The notes under the pieces were generated by a model. The model searched no databases. It was given only the letters and a program-made list of their open reading frames with translations, and was not told the DNA's origin. Position numbers and translations under genes: made by a program. This document shows, piece after piece, positions 1 through 6,190 of a stretch of 21,046 nt of DNA. The number at the start of each line of letters is the position of its first letter. The first letter of the stretch is position 1. The stretch is from Solirubrobacteraceae bacterium (GTDB taxonomy: Bacteria > Actinomycetota > Thermoleophilia > Solirubrobacterales > Solirubrobacteraceae). The DNA is taken from NCBI GenBank assembly GCA_019683665.1, contig JADGIB010000023.1:1-21046 (forward strand). The letters are read 5' to 3'.

Positions 1-75
1 CGTGACCGTACGCCTCGAGCGGCGGGGCGCCATCGGGTCGGATCCGGCAATCGCGCCGCCGGAGAACTACGGAGA

Positions 76-1623
76 TCATCGGCTGGAGCGGCGCAGCGTG
101 AACGTCGCGACGGCGAGCGGCACGACGGTGCCGAGCGCCAGCGCGCCGGCGTCGAGGGCGACGCGGCCGGCCGGGAGCGCGGCCCCGGAGGCGATCCGGT
201 CGAGCAGGTCGTAGACGTACGTGAGCGGCAGCGCCGCCGACACGCCCTCGAGCACGGCGGCCATCTCGTCGCGCGGCACGAGCAGCCCGCAGAGCATGAC
301 CTGCGGCAGGACGAGCAGGCCCATCCACAGGACGGCCTGGAACTCGCTGCGGGCGATCGTGCTCGACAGGATCCCGAGCGCGGCCCCGGCCAGGGCGGCG
401 ACGACGGCGACGAGCGCGACGAGCGCGACCGGCCGCTCGCTGTGCATCCCGAGCACGCCGAAGCCGAACGCGATCGTCATCGCCGTCTGGATCGCGGCGA
501 CGAGCGTGAACGCGCCCGCGTAGCCGGCGACGAGGTCGAGCCGGGCGATCGGCAGCGTCATGAGCCGCTCGAGCGTCGCCGCCATCCGCTCGCGCAGGAA
601 CGACACGCTCGTGACCATGAACAGCGACATGAACGGGAAGATCCCGACGAGCGGCACCCCGATGCGCCGGAACGTGTCCGGCCCCGGGAACACGTAGCGC
701 ATGAGCGCGAGCAGGATGATCGGGATGACAAGGACGAGCGCGACCGTGAGCGGGTCGTGGCGGAGCTGGTGCAGGACGCGGGCGACGGTCGCCGCCGCGT
801 GCTTGGGCCGCGGCGCCTCGGGCCGCGGGCGCGCCGGGCGCCAGCGGCGGCGCGGGGCGGTGCGCGGGGCCTCTCCCCCGGCCTGGCGGGCGCGCACGAT
901 CCGCACGAACGCCTGGCTCATGTCGTCGGCGCCGGTGCGGGCGCGCAGCGCGTCCGGGGCGTCCTCGGCGAGGATCCGGCCCTCGCGCATGAGGAGGAGG
1001 ACGTCGCAGTAGGCGGCCTCGTCCATGACGTGGCTGGAGACGAGGAGCGTCGCGCCCCGGTCGGCGAGGCCGCGCATCGTCGCCCACAGCTCCTCGCGCA
1101 GGATCGGGTCGAGGCCGACGGTCGGCTCGTCGAGGACGAGCAGCTCGGGGCGGCCGAGCAGCGCGGTGGCCAGCGAGACGCGCGTCGTCTGGCCGCCCGA
1201 CAGCGACGCGACGCGCCGCCCGCGCAAGCCGGCGAGGTCGGTCGCCTCCAGGGCGGCCTCGACGTCGTCGGGCCCGGCGCCGATGAGCCGGGCGAAGTAG
1301 TCGAGGTTCTCGCCGACGGTGAGGTCGCGGTAGACCGACGGGCCCTGGGCGACGTAGGCGACCCGCGAGCGCAGCTCCGGGCTGCCGGCGGGCCGGTCGA
1401 GCACGGTCGCCCGGCCGGAGGTCAGGCGCTGCAGCCCGACGACCGAGCGCATGAGCGTCGACTTGCCGCACCCGCTGGGCCCGAGCAGGCCGGTCACCGC
1501 GCCGCGCGGCACGACGAGGTCGATGCCGCGCAGGATCGGGTGGCCGCCGCGGACGACCCAGGCGTCCTCGAGGGCGAGAGCCGGCGCCGTCGCGGGCGCC
1601 GCTGGCGGGGCGGACGCTGCCAC
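76..1623 (-). CDS. ABC exporter, ATPase fused to ABC-2 type permease
   Basis: A 515-aa protein joins a nucleotide-binding domain (about residues 15-245) to an ABC-2 type membrane domain (about 278-510) in one chain. Walker A is GPSGCGKST (48-56), the Q-loop glutamine is near 93, the signature LSGGQ is 141-145, Walker B LLVLDEP is 161-167 and the switch histidine is in SSH (196-198). A basic Pro/Arg-rich linker (about 250-275) leads to roughly six hydrophobic segments with the ABC-2 pattern. Such half-transporters dimerise and export drugs, lipids or polymers; the substrate cannot be read here. The GTG start at 1623 gives the family's normal N-terminus. It has no Shine-Dalgarno sequence, but a TAGACT hexamer lies 6 nt upstream, which suggests a leaderless message. 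The gene is divergent from the sigma factor at 1701. The family is certain, the cargo unknown. Confidence 0.93.
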   Translation of the reverse strand: MAASAPPAAPATAPALALEDAWVVRGGHPILRGIDLVVPRGAVTGLLGPSGCGKSTLMRSVVGLQRLTSGRATVLDRPAGSPELRSRVAYVAQGPSVYRDLTVGENLDYFARLIGAGPDDVEAALEATDLAGLRGRRVASLSGGQTTRVSLATALLGRPELLVLDEPTVGLDPILREELWATMRGLADRGATLLVSSHVMDEAAYCDVLLLMREGRILAEDAPDALRARTGADDMSQAFVRIVRARQAGGEAPRTAPRRRWRPARPRPEAPRPKHAAATVARVLHQLRHDPLTVALVLVIPIILLALMRYVFPGPDTFRRIGVPLVGIFPFMSLFMVTSVSFLRERMAATLERLMTLPIARLDLVAGYAGAFTLVAAIQTAMTIAFGFGVLGMHSERPVALVALVAVVAALAGAALGILSSTIARSEFQAVLWMGLLVLPQVMLCGLLVPRDEMAAVLEGVSAALPLTYVYDLLDRIASGAALPAGRVALDAGALALGTVVPLAVATFTLRRSSR

Positions 1624-1629
1624 GGGACG

Positions 1630-1635
1630 AGTCTA
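1630..1635 (-). promoter_or_regulatory. Putative -10 element of the ABC exporter gene (leaderless)
   Basis: On the minus strand this reads TAGACT and ends 6 nt before the GTG start at 1623. That spacing would place transcription initiation at or next to the start codon. No ribosome binding site is visible and no convincing -35 element was found. Confidence 0.4.
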
Positions 1636-1700
1636 GGCGGCGCGGACTGCGGGCTTTCACGGATGTTGGACGGCCCGCGGGCGGCCATCGTTCGGGGGTG

Positions 1701-2657
1701 ATGACCGACCCCGAACCGCTCCTGGACCGCGCGCTGCTGCGCGACCTCGACGAGGCCGACGTCGAGGTGCTCGTGGAGGGCGGCCATCCGGCGCCCCCGC
1801 CGGCGGTGTCGAACGACGAGCTCGCCGAGCACACCGTCGACGCGATGACGCTGTTCCTGCGCGAGGCGGGGCGCTACCCGCTGCTCACCCCCGCCCAGGA
1901 GATCGAGCTGGCCAAGCGGATCGAGCGCGGCGACCTCGACGCCAAGGAGCAGCTCGTCAACCACAACCTGCGGCTCGTCGTCTCGATCGCGCGGCGCTAC
2001 CCGGCGACCGAGAACATGGCGCTGCTCGACCTCATTCAGGAGGGGATGCTCGGGCTGATCCGCGCCGCCGAGAAGTTCGACTGGCGCAAGGGCTTCCGCT
2101 TCTCGACGTACGCGACGCTGTGGATCCGCCAGGCGATCCAGCGCGGGATCGCCGACCGGGCCCGCACGATCCGCCTGCCGACGAACGTCGAGCAGCGCGA
2201 GCGCAAGGTCGCGCGGGCGCGGGCCGAGCTGACGCTGCGCCTCGGGCGCGAGCCGACGATCGAGGAGCTGGCCGAGGCGTCGGGCCTGACCCCGGAGCGC
2301 ATCGCCGAGCTCGACGCGGCCGCGCGCGTCGTCACGAGCCTCGACCGGCCGCTGGAGGCGGGCGGCGACGCGACGTTCGGCGACCTCCTCCCCGGCTCGG
2401 TCGGCGACGTCGGCGACGAGCTGCACATCGAGCTGTCGCGCGAGGCGGTCCGCCGGACGGTTGACGAGCTCGACTCGCCCGAGCGCGAGGTGATCCGGCT
2501 GCGCTACGGGCTCGGCGAGGACGCGACGCCGCACACGCTGACGGCGATCGGCGAGCGGCTGGGGATGTCGGCCGAGCGGGTGCGGACGGTCGAGAAGCGC
2601 GGGCTGCAGCAGCTCGCGCTGCGCCGCGAGCTGCGGGCGCTGCGCGACGCGGCCTGA
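1701..2657 (+). CDS. RpoD-family sigma-70 RNA polymerase sigma factor
   Basis: A 318-aa sigma factor that directs RNA polymerase to promoters. After a short acidic N-terminus it has region 1.2 (about 36-70, DAMTLFLREAGRYPLLTPAQ), region 2 (about 80-150) including DLIQEGMLGLIRAAEKFD and the -10 recognition stretch FSTYATLWIRQAIQR, region 3 (about 155-225) and a region 4 helix-turn-helix (about 255-312, LTAIGERLGMSAERVRTVEKR). It lacks the long region 1.1 and the non-conserved insertion of a housekeeping RpoD, and its length fits group 2 or SigB-like alternative factors of actinobacteria. GTG (1698) and ATG (1701) are adjacent and in frame; I chose the ATG. No good Shine-Dalgarno sequence is seen. 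It is monocistronic, divergent from the ABC exporter and convergent with the thiolase. Whether it is a stress or stationary-phase factor is not visible. Confidence 0.93.
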   Translation: MTDPEPLLDRALLRDLDEADVEVLVEGGHPAPPPAVSNDELAEHTVDAMTLFLREAGRYPLLTPAQEIELAKRIERGDLDAKEQLVNHNLRLVVSIARRYPATENMALLDLIQEGMLGLIRAAEKFDWRKGFRFSTYATLWIRQAIQRGIADRARTIRLPTNVEQRERKVARARAELTLRLGREPTIEELAEASGLTPERIAELDAAARVVTSLDRPLEAGGDATFGDLLPGSVGDVGDELHIELSREAVRRTVDELDSPEREVIRLRYGLGEDATPHTLTAIGERLGMSAERVRTVEKRGLQQLALRRELRALRDAA

Positions 2658-2681
2658 CGCCCGCGTCCCGCCGGGACGTGT

Positions 2682-2716
2682 GGCGAGATCCCTCCACCCC
2701 TCGGAGGGAACTCGCC
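2682..2716. terminator. Bidirectional hairpin terminator between sigma factor and thiolase genes
   Basis: Two nested perfect arms, GGCGAG/CTCGCC and TCCCTCC/GGAGGGA, are separated by a single A-A mismatch around a 7-nt loop, giving a 13-bp stem. It lies in the 75-bp gap between two convergent genes, as expected of a terminator serving both. There is no T-tract, which is usual for intrinsic-like terminators in high-GC actinobacteria. A weaker GTCCCG/CGGGAC hairpin precedes it at about 2665-2676. Confidence 0.6.
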
Positions 2717-2732
2717 CCACGGGGCGCCCCGG

Positions 2733-3899
2733 CTAGCCGAGGCGCTCGACGAGCATCGCCTCGCCCTGGCCCTGGGCGACGCACATCGTCTCGAGGCCGA
2801 TCGTCGCGTCGAGCGTCTCGAGGTCGTTGAGGAGCGTGGCCATGATCCGCACCCCGGTCATCCCGAACGGGTGGCCGAGCGCGATCGCGCCGCCGTGCGG
2901 GTTGAGCCTGTCCTCGTCGATGCCGACCTCCTCGGCGATCGGGATGACCTGGGCGGCGAACGCCTCGTTGAGCTCGACGACGTCGACGTCGCCGATCGTC
3001 ATCCCGGCCCGCTCGAGGACCTTGCGGATCGCGCCGATCGGCGCGACGCCCATGTACTCGGGCTCGTTGCCCCAGGTCGCGGCGGTGATCACCCGGGCGC
3101 GGGGCGTCAGCCCGAGCTCGGCGGCCTTCGCGTCGCTCATGATGAGCGCGGCGGCGGCGCCGTCGTTGAGCGGGCACGAGTTGCCGGCGGTGACCGTCCC
3201 GCCCGGCTTGAACGCCGGCTCCAGCGAGGCGAGCTTCTCGAGCGTCGAGCTCGGCCGCGGGCCGTCGTCCTTGGCCACGACGGTCCCGTCGGGGAGCGTG
3301 ACCGGGACGATCTCGCGGTCGAAGAAGCCGCTCTCCTGGGCGGCGACCGCCCGCTCCTGGGAGCGCTGCGCGTAGGCGTCCTGCGCCTCGCGGGTGACCC
3401 CGTAGCGCTCGGCGACGTTCTCGGCCGTCAGGCCCATCGCGATGTACGCGTTCGGCTGCCCGGGCTGCTTGCCCTGGAGCCTCTCGTTCTGGTCCTCGGG
3501 GTGGGCGGCCTCCTGCTGGGCGTTGTAGCGCGAGACGAACTCGACGCCGCCCGCGAGGTAGACGTCGCCCTGGCCCGCCTTCACGTTGTTGGCCGCGATG
3601 CGGATCGCGTCCAGGCCGGAGGCGCAGTAGCGCGAGATCGTCGAGCCGTTCGTCTGCTGGCCGAGCTTCTCGCTGAGCAGCACGGCGATGCGGCCGATGT
3701 TGTTCGCCTGCAGCCCCTGCGGCAGGCCGCACCCGGCGATGAGCTCCTCGACGGTCGACGGGTCGACCTGCGGGTTGCGCTCCAGGAGCCGGTCGACGAC
3801 GAAGGCGAGCGTCTCGTCGGGGCGCAGCGGGACGAGCGAGCCCTTGAACGCTCGCCCGACCGGCGTCCGAATCGCGTCGACGATGACGGCTTCGGGCAT
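2733..3899 (-). CDS. Acetyl-CoA C-acyltransferase (thiolase)
   Basis: A 388-aa thiolase of normal length. It would cleave 3-ketoacyl-CoA with CoA, or condense acetyl-CoA in reverse. The acylated cysteine is in RYCASGL (C92), the NEAF motif is 311-314, the catalytic histidine is in ALGHPFGMTG (H343) and the second cysteine is in ETMCVAQGQG (C373). The N-terminal (about 1-260) and C-terminal (about 268-388) thiolase domains are complete. The ATG at 3899 is chosen because AAAGGA lies 7 nt upstream and MPEAVIVDAIRTPVGR is the canonical thiolase beginning; a longer reading would translate the repeat-bearing leader. Its leader and promoter region holds a palindrome and a tandem repeat (3924-4022). 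No beta-oxidation partners adjoin it. Specificity between FadA-type degradation and AtoB-type acetoacetyl-CoA chemistry cannot be settled from sequence alone. Confidence 0.95.
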   Translation of the reverse strand: MPEAVIVDAIRTPVGRAFKGSLVPLRPDETLAFVVDRLLERNPQVDPSTVEELIAGCGLPQGLQANNIGRIAVLLSEKLGQQTNGSTISRYCASGLDAIRIAANNVKAGQGDVYLAGGVEFVSRYNAQQEAAHPEDQNERLQGKQPGQPNAYIAMGLTAENVAERYGVTREAQDAYAQRSQERAVAAQESGFFDREIVPVTLPDGTVVAKDDGPRPSSTLEKLASLEPAFKPGGTVTAGNSCPLNDGAAAALIMSDAKAAELGLTPRARVITAATWGNEPEYMGVAPIGAIRKVLERAGMTIGDVDVVELNEAFAAQVIPIAEEVGIDEDRLNPHGGAIALGHPFGMTGVRIMATLLNDLETLDATIGLETMCVAQGQGEAMLVERLG

Positions 3900-3923
3900 G
3901 GTTGGGTCCTTTCGGTGAGAACG

Positions 3924-3978
3924 CCCGGCGGTCGCACTCCACGGGCAGGTTTCTCCCCCGGCGGTCGCACTCCACGGG
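3924..3978. repeat. Two identical 22-bp direct repeats, 33 bp apart, in the thiolase leader
   Basis: The same 22 bases occur at 3924-3945 and 3957-3978, with a core of GGCGGTCGCACTCCACGG. The start-to-start distance of 33 bp is close to three helical turns, while the 11-bp spacers differ in sequence. The repeat ends are complementary (CCCG and CGGG), so in RNA each copy could fold a short hairpin. Both copies lie between the predicted thiolase promoter and its ribosome binding site. They could be tandem operator sites or twin leader hairpins; no protein-coding reading makes sense of them. Confidence 0.7.
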
Positions 3979-3991
3979 GCCTGTGCCCGAC

Positions 3992-4022
3992 AGCATACCC
4001 CCGTGATTGACTCGCCAGTCAA
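3992..4022 (-). promoter_or_regulatory. Thiolase promoter with overlapping palindromic operator
   Basis: The perfect palindrome TTGACTCGCCAGTCAA (4007-4022, 6-bp arms, 4-bp centre) supplies a TTGACT -35 box on the minus strand. A TATGCT -10 box follows at 3997-3992 after a 19-nt spacer. Transcription would start near 3985, giving a leader of about 86 nt. A palindrome of this form over a -35 box fits a TetR-type repressor site, as is common for acyl-CoA metabolism genes in actinobacteria. The regulator is not in the window. Confidence 0.5.
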
Positions 4023-4080
4023 CCTGCGGTCCGCGGCCGGTCCGGCCCGCCTGGCGCTTTCCCTGGAGGGGTGTCTCAAT

Positions 4081-4086
4081 TAGGCT
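4081..4086 (+). promoter_or_regulatory. Putative -10 element of the cyclopropane synthase-like gene
   Basis: TAGGCT ends 9 nt before the ATG at 4096. The distance suggests a leaderless or nearly leaderless transcript. No clear -35 is visible. Confidence 0.35.
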
Positions 4087-4095
4087 CCCGGGGCC

Positions 4096-5334
4096 ATGAA
4101 GGAGCGCATGGCCCGCACCGCCCTGCACGCCCTGCTGTCGCGCCTGCGCACCGGCCGCCTGACCGTCGTCGAGCGCGGGCGCCGCACCGAGTTCGGGCCG
4201 GGCGGCGAGCCGTCGGCCACGGTCAAGATCCGCTCGCCGCGGGCGTGGACGATGCTCCTGCGCGGCAGCCGCGGGATGGCCGAGGCCTACGCCGAGGGGC
4301 TGTGGGACACGCCCGACCTCGCCGCCGTCATCCGGGTCGCGGCCCGCAACGTGACCGCCGCCGACGCGGTCCGCCGCCGGCTGGCCCCGGTCCGCGAGCC
4401 GGCGCTGCGCGTGCGCGACGCCTTCGTGCGCAACACGCCCGAGCGCAGCCGCAAGGACATCGCCGCCCACTACGACCTCGGCAACGACCTGTTCGAGCTC
4501 ATGCTCGACCCGACGATGACGTACTCGTGCGCGTTCTTCGCCGAACCGGGCATGTCGCTCGAGGACGCCCAGCGGGCCAAGCTCGACCTCATCTGCGCCA
4601 AGCTCGACCTCGGCCCGGACGACCACCTCGTCGAGATCGGCACCGGCTGGGGCGGCCTCGCGATCCACGCGGCGCGCACCACCGGCTGCCGGGTGACGAC
4701 GACGACGCTCTCGCGCGAGCAGCGCGACCTCGCCGTCGCCCGCATCGCCGACGCGGGCCTGAGCGACCGGATCACGGTCGTGATGGAGGACTACCGCCAC
4801 CTCGCGGGCCGCTACGACAAGCTCGTCTCGATCGAGATGATCGAGGCGGTCGGCTGGAAGGACTTCGACACGTACTTCGCCGCCTGCTCGAACCTGCTGA
4901 AGCCCGACGGGCTCATGCTCCTGCAGGCGATCGTCATCGACGACCGCGCCTACTCGGTCGAGCGGTTCACGCGCTCGTTCATCCGCACGCACATCTTCCC
5001 GAACGGGTGCCTGCCGTCGAACGAGGTCATCGCGCGCTGCATCGCCCGCGACACCGACCTGCGGACCGTCCACCTCGAGGACCTCACGAGCAGCTACGTC
5101 CACACGCTGCGGGCCTGGCGCGAGAACGTCGAGGCGCACGCGGCGCGGCTCGGGGAGCTCGGCTACGACGAGCGCTTCCGGCGGATGTGGCGGCTCTACC
5201 TCGCCTACTGCGAGGCGGGCTTCGCCGAGCGCCGCATCGGGGTCGTCCAGACGGTCCACGCCAAGCCGCTGTGGCGCGGCGAGGTGCGCGCGTCGGCCGC
5301 CGCGCGGCGCGAGGCGCTGGCCGTCGCCGGCTGA
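4096..5334 (+). CDS. cfa: Cyclopropane-fatty-acyl-phospholipid synthase family methyltransferase
   Basis: A 412-aa SAM-dependent enzyme of the CFA synthase/mycolic acid cyclopropane synthase family, which adds a methylene or methyl carbon to a cis double bond of membrane acyl chains. An N-terminal lipid-binding-type domain (about 1-110) precedes the signature YDLGNDLFELMLDPTMTYSC (126-145), the SAM-binding motif VEIGTGWGG (179-187), the SIEMIEAVG acid region (245-253) and the FPNGCLPS stretch (301-308). Where E. coli Cfa has the bicarbonate-binding histidine in LLHTIG, this protein has LLQAIV (Q277), as I recall for a large sister subfamily, so the product may not be a plain cyclopropane. The ATG at 4096 sits 9 nt after TAGGCT; ATG 4108 is an alternative with AAGGAG only 3 nt upstream. 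A lipid-modifying neighbour follows on the same strand. Confidence 0.92.
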   Translation: MKERMARTALHALLSRLRTGRLTVVERGRRTEFGPGGEPSATVKIRSPRAWTMLLRGSRGMAEAYAEGLWDTPDLAAVIRVAARNVTAADAVRRRLAPVREPALRVRDAFVRNTPERSRKDIAAHYDLGNDLFELMLDPTMTYSCAFFAEPGMSLEDAQRAKLDLICAKLDLGPDDHLVEIGTGWGGLAIHAARTTGCRVTTTTLSREQRDLAVARIADAGLSDRITVVMEDYRHLAGRYDKLVSIEMIEAVGWKDFDTYFAACSNLLKPDGLMLLQAIVIDDRAYSVERFTRSFIRTHIFPNGCLPSNEVIARCIARDTDLRTVHLEDLTSSYVHTLRAWRENVEAHAARLGELGYDERFRRMWRLYLAYCEAGFAERRIGVVQTVHAKPLWRGEVRASAAARREALAVAG

Positions 5335-5351
5335 GCGCCGCGCGTCCGACG

Positions 5352-5368
5352 CGAGACAGGACGTCTCG
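5352..5368. terminator. Hairpin after the cyclopropane synthase-like gene
   Basis: CGAGAC-AGGAC-GTCTCG is a perfect 6-bp stem with a 5-nt loop, 18 nt after the stop codon. It could end the upstream transcript. It also lies about 20 bp before the -10 of the next gene, so it could equally be an operator. Confidence 0.4.
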
Positions 5369-5389
5369 GAAACGGCCGGGGACTGGGTC

Positions 5390-5395
5390 TAAGAT
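5390..5395 (+). promoter_or_regulatory. Putative -10 element of the fatty-acid hydroxylase-family gene
   Basis: TAAGAT is a good -10 match in otherwise GC-rich sequence, 53 nt before the GTG at 5449. A start near 5402 would leave a leader of about 47 nt ending in the ribosome binding site AGGCAGGAG (5431-5439). The -35 is unclear. Confidence 0.4.
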
Positions 5396-5448
5396 CCGGC
5401 TGTCCCGTTCGTGTCGCACCCGGTGACGGAAGGCAGGAGTCCGAGTCC

Positions 5449-6123
5449 GTGAGCACTGACAGCGCTCCCCAGTACGCAACCCGCGCCGAGAAGCTGGCGG
5501 CGTCCCCGCCCATGTTCAAGTGGCCGCTGCTGGACCGCTTCTCGCGCGTGCACCACCTCGTCCCGGTCATCATCTACGTGCCGGTGATCGTGGTGCTGTT
5601 CGTGCTCGGCGTCACGCGCATGGGCTGGCTGGAGATCGTCGCGTGCATCGCCGGCGGCTACGTCTTCTGGACGCTGTTCGAGTACTGGCTGCACCGGCTC
5701 GTCTTCCACTTCGAGCCCGAGCAGGGCATCGGCGCCCGCCTGCACTGGATCATCCACGGCGTCCACCACGATCACCCGAACGACCCGAAGCGGCTCGTCA
5801 TGCCTCCGGCGGTGAGCCTGCCGCTGGCGGCGCTCATGTACGGCCTCTTCGTCCTCGTCCTCGGGACGCCGGCCGCGTGGATGTTCATGTCCGCGTTCCT
5901 GGCCAGCTACCTCGTCTACGACGAGCTGCACTACTACCTGCACCACGGCCGTCCGAAGACGAGGATCGGGCGCAAGTTCCGCGAGCTGCACATGCGCCAC
6001 CACTTCCAGGACGACCGGATCATGTACGGCATCAGCGCGCCGTGGTGGGACAACGTCTTCGGGACGGCCTACCGCCGCCGCGCCGACGAGCGCCGCCGGC
6101 GCCGCGAGGCCGCCCAGGACTGA
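5449..6123 (+). CDS. Fatty acid hydroxylase / sterol desaturase superfamily protein
   Basis: A 224-aa integral membrane di-iron oxygenase. It shows the full histidine-box set of the superfamily: HRLVFH (82-87), HGVHHDH (103-109), HYYLHH (161-166) and HMRHH (181-185). Hydrophobic segments lie at about 36-55, 60-80, 122-140 and 142-160. The box spacing and the HPNDPKRLVMPP stretch resemble the fatty acid 2-hydroxylase (FA2H/Scs7) branch, so hydroxylation of a membrane acyl chain is the best guess; a carotenoid or sterol-type substrate is possible. The GTG start at 5449 has GGAG 9 nt upstream. It follows the CFA-like methyltransferase by 114 bp and seems to have its own promoter. The C-terminus is a short Arg-rich cytoplasmic tail. 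Confidence 0.9.
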   Translation: MSTDSAPQYATRAEKLAASPPMFKWPLLDRFSRVHHLVPVIIYVPVIVVLFVLGVTRMGWLEIVACIAGGYVFWTLFEYWLHRLVFHFEPEQGIGARLHWIIHGVHHDHPNDPKRLVMPPAVSLPLAALMYGLFVLVLGTPAAWMFMSAFLASYLVYDELHYYLHHGRPKTRIGRKFRELHMRHHFQDDRIMYGISAPWWDNVFGTAYRRRADERRRRREAAQD

Positions 6124-6135
6124 GACCCGCGGGTC

Positions 6136-6150
6136 CCGCCCCCTGGGCGG
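6136..6150. terminator. Short GC hairpin between convergent genes
   Basis: CCGCCC-CCT-GGGCGG forms a 6-bp stem in the 67-bp gap between the hydroxylase-family gene and the GH65 gene. A second arm pair, GCCCGC/GCGGGC, lies at 6171-6184. Either could act as a terminator, but GC-rich inverted repeats arise easily by chance at this composition. Confidence 0.3.
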
Positions 6151-6190
6151 CCCCCGCTGACGAGGCCCGAGCCCGCAGGCGGGCGGGTGC

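Noticed and set aside
442..1701. Long plus-strand open frame opposite the ABC exporter (419 aa)
   Set aside because: It is a mirror of the exporter gene: highly charged Arg/Glu/His-rich sequence with no family motifs, as expected from the antisense of G/C-biased codons.
3924..3978. CRISPR-like repeats
   Set aside because: Only two copies, with an 11-bp spacer too short for a CRISPR array and no cas genes nearby.
3900..4079. 60-residue N-terminal extension of the thiolase
   Set aside because: It would translate the promoter, palindrome and tandem repeats, while the ATG at 3899 has a proper ribosome binding site and the canonical thiolase N-terminus.
2332..5259. 975-aa minus-strand open frame
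   Set aside because: It crosses the sigma factor, thiolase and methyltransferase genes and is low-complexity Arg/Ala/Pro throughout; a compositional artefact.
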